NCBI RefSeq assembly: GCF_001556045.1
Contig: NZ_LSIC01000001.1
Coordinates: forward strand, 1 to 18,692
Reading direction: 5' to 3'
Origin: Bradyrhizobium sp. CCH5-F6
GTDB lineage: Bacteria > Pseudomonadota > Alphaproteobacteria > Rhizobiales > Xanthobacteraceae
Length of the DNA stretch: 18,692 nt
Shown: positions 16,562-18,692 of the stretch, in pieces
How the letters are laid out: each line of letters opens with the position of its first letter
Numbering within the stretch: position 1 is the stretch's first letter
Position numbers and translations under genes: made by a program
The notes under the pieces: model-generated
Seen by the model: only the letters and a program-made list of their open reading frames with translations
The model's database searches: none
Told to the model about the DNA's origin: nothing

Positions 16562-16792
16562 ATGATACGCGACGAACAACTCGCCATCCTCCGGGACATC
16601 AGCCAATCCGTTGCTTTCGCCGACGACCGGCAAGGCAAGGTGGGGCAACTGATCGCCGATGGTTACGTGATGAAGGACGGCGATCTGTTCGAGCTCACCG
16701 CCAAGGGTGTCACCGCCGTCGAGGAGCATGCCTCCGCTCTCGGCGTGGACGACGCGGAACGGGCGAAGGCATCCCCCGAACGACTGATCTGA
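16562..16792 (+). CDS. small winged-helix-like hypothetical protein
   Basis: A 76-residue soluble protein. The segment KVGQLIADGYVMKDGDLFELTAKGVTAVEEH resembles the last helix and wing of winged-helix DNA-binding domains (a leucine-rich helix, then GYV, a beta hairpin and ELTAKG). It is too short for a complete regulator, so DNA binding is only a suggestion. The ATG at 16562 was preferred to one at 16547 because GGAG lies nine bases before it. It begins 36 bases after the first four-cysteine gene and may be cotranscribed with it. Confidence 0.7.
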   Translation: MIRDEQLAILRDISQSVAFADDRQGKVGQLIADGYVMKDGDLFELTAKGVTAVEEHASALGVDDAERAKASPERLI

Positions 16793-17042
16793 CGCGGGCG
16801 ACGTGACTCGCGCGCAACAATTGCGAATTCCTTCGCGCTGACCATTGCAGCCGCATGACAATGGCGCATACTTCGCTCGGGCGGCGCAGCACTTTTCGAT
16901 TCGAACATCACGAGAGATCGAGCGACCACATGCGGGATCAAAGTCCCGGCGTGAAGGCTGTGACATGCGGCAGATCAAGCCGCGTGCGGCGCCCCAAAAA
17001 CCAAGCGGCTGAAGCCCACGGGAAATCGGGGACCCATTCCAC

Positions 17043-17318
17043 ATGACACGCCATCAGACGATTGCTTCGCTCTTCGCTCTCGCCGTCACCAGCCTCGCCC
17101 TCCAGACATCGCCTGGCCTCGCCTTCTCGTCCGAAGCACAGCAGATGTGCTCGGGCGACGCGATGCGGCTGTGCTCCAGCGAAATCCCGGATATCCCGCG
17201 CATCACCGCCTGCATGGTCCGCAACAAGGCCCAGGTCAGCCCCGGCTGCCGCGCCGTGATGGACCGCGAGCACGCGGCCGCCGCAGCATCGCGCAAGCGG
17301 GAAGCGGCGGCGCGGTAG
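17043..17318 (+). CDS. exported four-cysteine mini-protein 2
   Basis: A 91-residue protein with a signal peptide (about residues 1-28, ASLFALAVTSLALQTSPGLAF, here two parts: ASLFALAVTSLAL and QTSPGLAF). Cysteines are at 36, 44, 57 and 69, exactly the C-x7-C-x12-C-x11-C spacing of the protein at 16283-16525. CSGDAMRLC and ACMVRNKAQVSPGC align with its CSRDAQRFC and GCLQANRAKLSKSC. Unlike that protein it has a C-terminal charged tail rich in Ala, Arg and Lys (AAAASRKREAAAR). It is separated from the preceding gene by 250 bases, so it probably has its own promoter. Function unknown; likely disulfide-bonded in the periplasm. Confidence 0.8.
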   Translation: MTRHQTIASLFALAVTSLALQTSPGLAFSSEAQQMCSGDAMRLCSSEIPDIPRITACMVRNKAQVSPGCRAVMDREHAAAAASRKREAAAR

Positions 17319-17340
17319 CGATCATTCGCTCATTCAGGGT

Positions 17341-17465
17341 GTCGTTCCGGGGCGACGCATCAGCGTCGAGCCCGGAATCCATTCTTCCCCGTCATCCGCT
17401 GCACGATGGAATCTCAGATGCGCAATTGCGCATCATAGCTCGCGCTACGCGCGCCCCGGAATGAC
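17341..17465. repeat. dispersed intergenic repeat element
   Basis: The ends GTCGTTCCGGGGCG (17341-17354) and CGCCCCGGAATGAC (17452-17465) are inverted repeats with one mismatch. Inside lie a CGACGC/GCGTCG hairpin (17353-17368) and an 18-bp perfect palindrome (17417-17434, centre AATT). The GTC(A/G)TTCCGGGG...CCCGGAATCC wording is, from memory, typical of a repeat scattered in Bradyrhizobium and Rhodopseudomonas genomes. It fills most of the gap between two convergent genes and may act as a transcript-end structure. Confidence 0.75.
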
Positions 17466-17485
17466 GGAAGCGGTGGCCGCCCGAC

Positions 17486-18692
17486 TCAATCGCCCCACTG
17501 CGCGAAGGCGTCGTTGAAGGCGCGCTCGCCGGGGGCGCCCTTCTCGATGGCGATGATGGCGCGGCGTTGGTTGGCGTAGACCAGGGGAACGTCGAACCAG
17601 GAACGCTCCTTCAGGAGCTGGACGTTGCGGGCGCGGTCGGCATCGACGTTGGAGAGGCCGACCAGGAAGAAGCCGTCGGTGACCTTGACCGCGAGGCCTG
17701 CGAGCGGCGTGCCGCGCGCCTGCTCGTTCGACTTCATCAGGATGCCCGGCACGTTGGAGACGCTGCCGCCCGGAAAATCCGGCGGCAGGATGAAGGTCAA
17801 CTCCGCGGTGTGGCTCGCCGGCAGCGAGGAATCGGTGTTGCGGCGGAACGACATCGTCATCTTGAACTTGCGGTCGGGAATCTCGATGTCGGCGCGCACC
17901 GCGACGTCGGCCTTCTGGTTGCCCGACGCCTTGATCTGCTCGAGCCGCCACACCACCGAGCCGACATATTGCTTGCCCTTCGGGTCGGACGGATCCTCGT
18001 CATAGAGCACGACCTTCTGCGCCACCGGCGCGACCGGCTGGTCGCTCGCGGAAGGCTGGCCGACGCGATCGGGAATTTTCGGCTTGGTCTGCGGCTGCGC
18101 CGGACTCGGCGTTTCCACCACCTGGGTCGCGGACGGCTTGAGAAGGCCGGTGACGGTCTGGACCAGCTGCTTGCCCCAGAGGATGCCGGCGCCGACCAGG
18201 ATCAGCACGATGCCGACGGCGATCGCACTCTTGAACGGAAAGGCCGAGCCGGTGCGGGCGCGTTTCTTGACGTCGCGCTCGGGCGCGATGCGCGGACGCG
18301 GCGACGGCGGCTGCGGCGCGTAGCGCTCGGCCTCCTCGATCGACGCTTCGTAGGAATAGGGCGCCTCGGACTCGCCGGCGCGGTTCTCCAGGCTCGGCTC
18401 GAGCCGGTCGAATTCCGGCGAGGGCGATGGCACGTTGGCGTAGGTGCGGCGCGCGGCGCGGCTGGCCTGCGCGGCAGCGCCGCCGAGATCGTTGGCGTCG
18501 GCCGTGATGTCGCGGAAGCCGCGCACGCCCGGTGCCGGCGGTAGCGGCGGCGGGGGTCCGAGGTCGGGCGGACGGCGCGCGCCCGCACGATCGCGCCCGG
18601 CCGGCGGCTCAGGCGTCGGCGGCGGGGCGGGGGGTCCCGGCTGGCGCGTGGCATCGAAACGCGGAGCGCGCGGCGGACGCGGGGCTTCTCCC
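17486..18692 (-). CDS. proline-rich single-pass membrane protein, start beyond the window
   Basis: At least 401 residues are visible; the frame stays open to the window edge, so the N-terminus is missing. The first ~55 visible residues are very rich in Pro, Arg and Ala (for example PGPPAPPPTPEPPAG and LGPPPPLPPAPG). A second low-complexity stretch (PQPPSPRPRIAPERDVKKRAR) precedes one transmembrane segment at about visible residues 156-173 (AIAVGIVLILVGAGILWG). The C-terminal ~200 residues form an apparently globular exported domain (ending RRAIIAIEKGAPGERAFNDAFAQWGD). A GTG at 18526 could be an internal start, but the same frame and composition continue upstream. I do not recognise a named family; the topology suggests a cytoplasmic disordered region, a membrane anchor and a periplasmic domain. 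Confidence 0.78.
   Translation of the reverse strand, partial: GEAPRPPRAPRFDATRQPGPPAPPPTPEPPAGRDRAGARRPPDLGPPPPLPPAPGVRGFRDITADANDLGGAAAQASRAARRTYANVPSPSPEFDRLEPSLENRAGESEAPYSYEASIEEAERYAPQPPSPRPRIAPERDVKKRARTGSAFPFKSAIAVGIVLILVGAGILWGKQLVQTVTGLLKPSATQVVETPSPAQPQTKPKIPDRVGQPSASDQPVAPVAQKVVLYDEDPSDPKGKQYVGSVVWRLEQIKASGNQKADVAVRADIEIPDRKFKMTMSFRRNTDSSLPASHTAELTFILPPDFPGGSVSNVPGILMKSNEQARGTPLAGLAVKVTDGFFLVGLSNVDADRARNVQLLKERSWFDVPLVYANQRRAIIAIEKGAPGERAFNDAFAQWGD

Noticed and set aside
16855..17046. 63-codon plus-strand open frame between the small hypothetical and the second four-cysteine gene
   Set aside because: No ribosome site, no domain, and composition like non-coding sequence; it ends over the start of the next gene.

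Overview
The window looks like chromosomal DNA of an alphaproteobacterium of the order Hyphomicrobiales (Rhizobiales), most likely Bradyrhizobium or a close relative. The grounds are the high G+C content, a napEDABC cluster headed by a perfect FixK/FNR-type box, a DUF2336 protein, a DUF3309 mini-protein, a DUF4112 protein, and two dispersed palindromic repeats of the kind scattered through Bradyrhizobium and Rhodopseudomonas genomes. The genus is inferred from gene content; no search was run.

Layout. 1-134: no gene; a short stretch resembles an insertion-sequence end. 135-917 (-): LuxR-type regulator with a perfect 20-bp palindrome just upstream. 1034-2623 (-): a two-gene unit of a broken flavin-dependent LLM oxidoreductase followed by a DUF2200 gene. 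2624-2869: the nap promoter region. 2870-7040 (+): napE, napD, napA, napB, napC, tightly packed with ATGA overlaps at A/B and B/C. This is a complete periplasmic nitrate reductase: NapC takes electrons from quinol, passes them to NapB and then NapA, NapD chaperones NapA, and NapE is a small membrane protein. 7228-8322 (+): DUF2336 protein, followed directly by a double palindromic repeat. 8524-9639 (+): compact RecD-like superfamily 1 helicase. 9737-11095 (+): Tat-exported alpha/beta hydrolase. 11138-12826 (-): exported TPR-caspase protein. 13078-14226 (+): msrA-msrB methionine sulfoxide reductases. 14335-14499 (+): 54-residue membrane protein. 14714-15007 (+): small hypothetical protein ending at a very strong terminator. 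15126-16143 (-): DUF4112 protein and a four-helix membrane protein. 16283-17318 (+): two exported four-cysteine mini-proteins flanking a small winged-helix-like protein. 17341-17465: dispersed repeat. 17486-18692 (-): proline-rich single-pass protein that runs off the window.

No tRNA, rRNA, CRISPR array, intact transposase or prophage gene was seen. No gene-free stretch exceeds 300 bases. The longer gaps are 12827-13077 (divergent promoters of the caspase and msrA genes, no convincing motif) and 16793-17042 (only a weak 6-bp hairpin at 16842-16864).

The most distinctive observation is how the LLM oxidoreductase gene is broken. The break coincides with a short segment that is an exact inverted copy of sequence about 90 bp away in the same gene, as expected of a replication template switch (or an amplification chimera). 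I did not find a convincing new multi-gene system. The remaining points of interest are the 20-bp palindrome before the LuxR gene, the paired four-cysteine exported proteins, and a one-cysteine periplasmic MsrA paired with a cytoplasmic MsrB.
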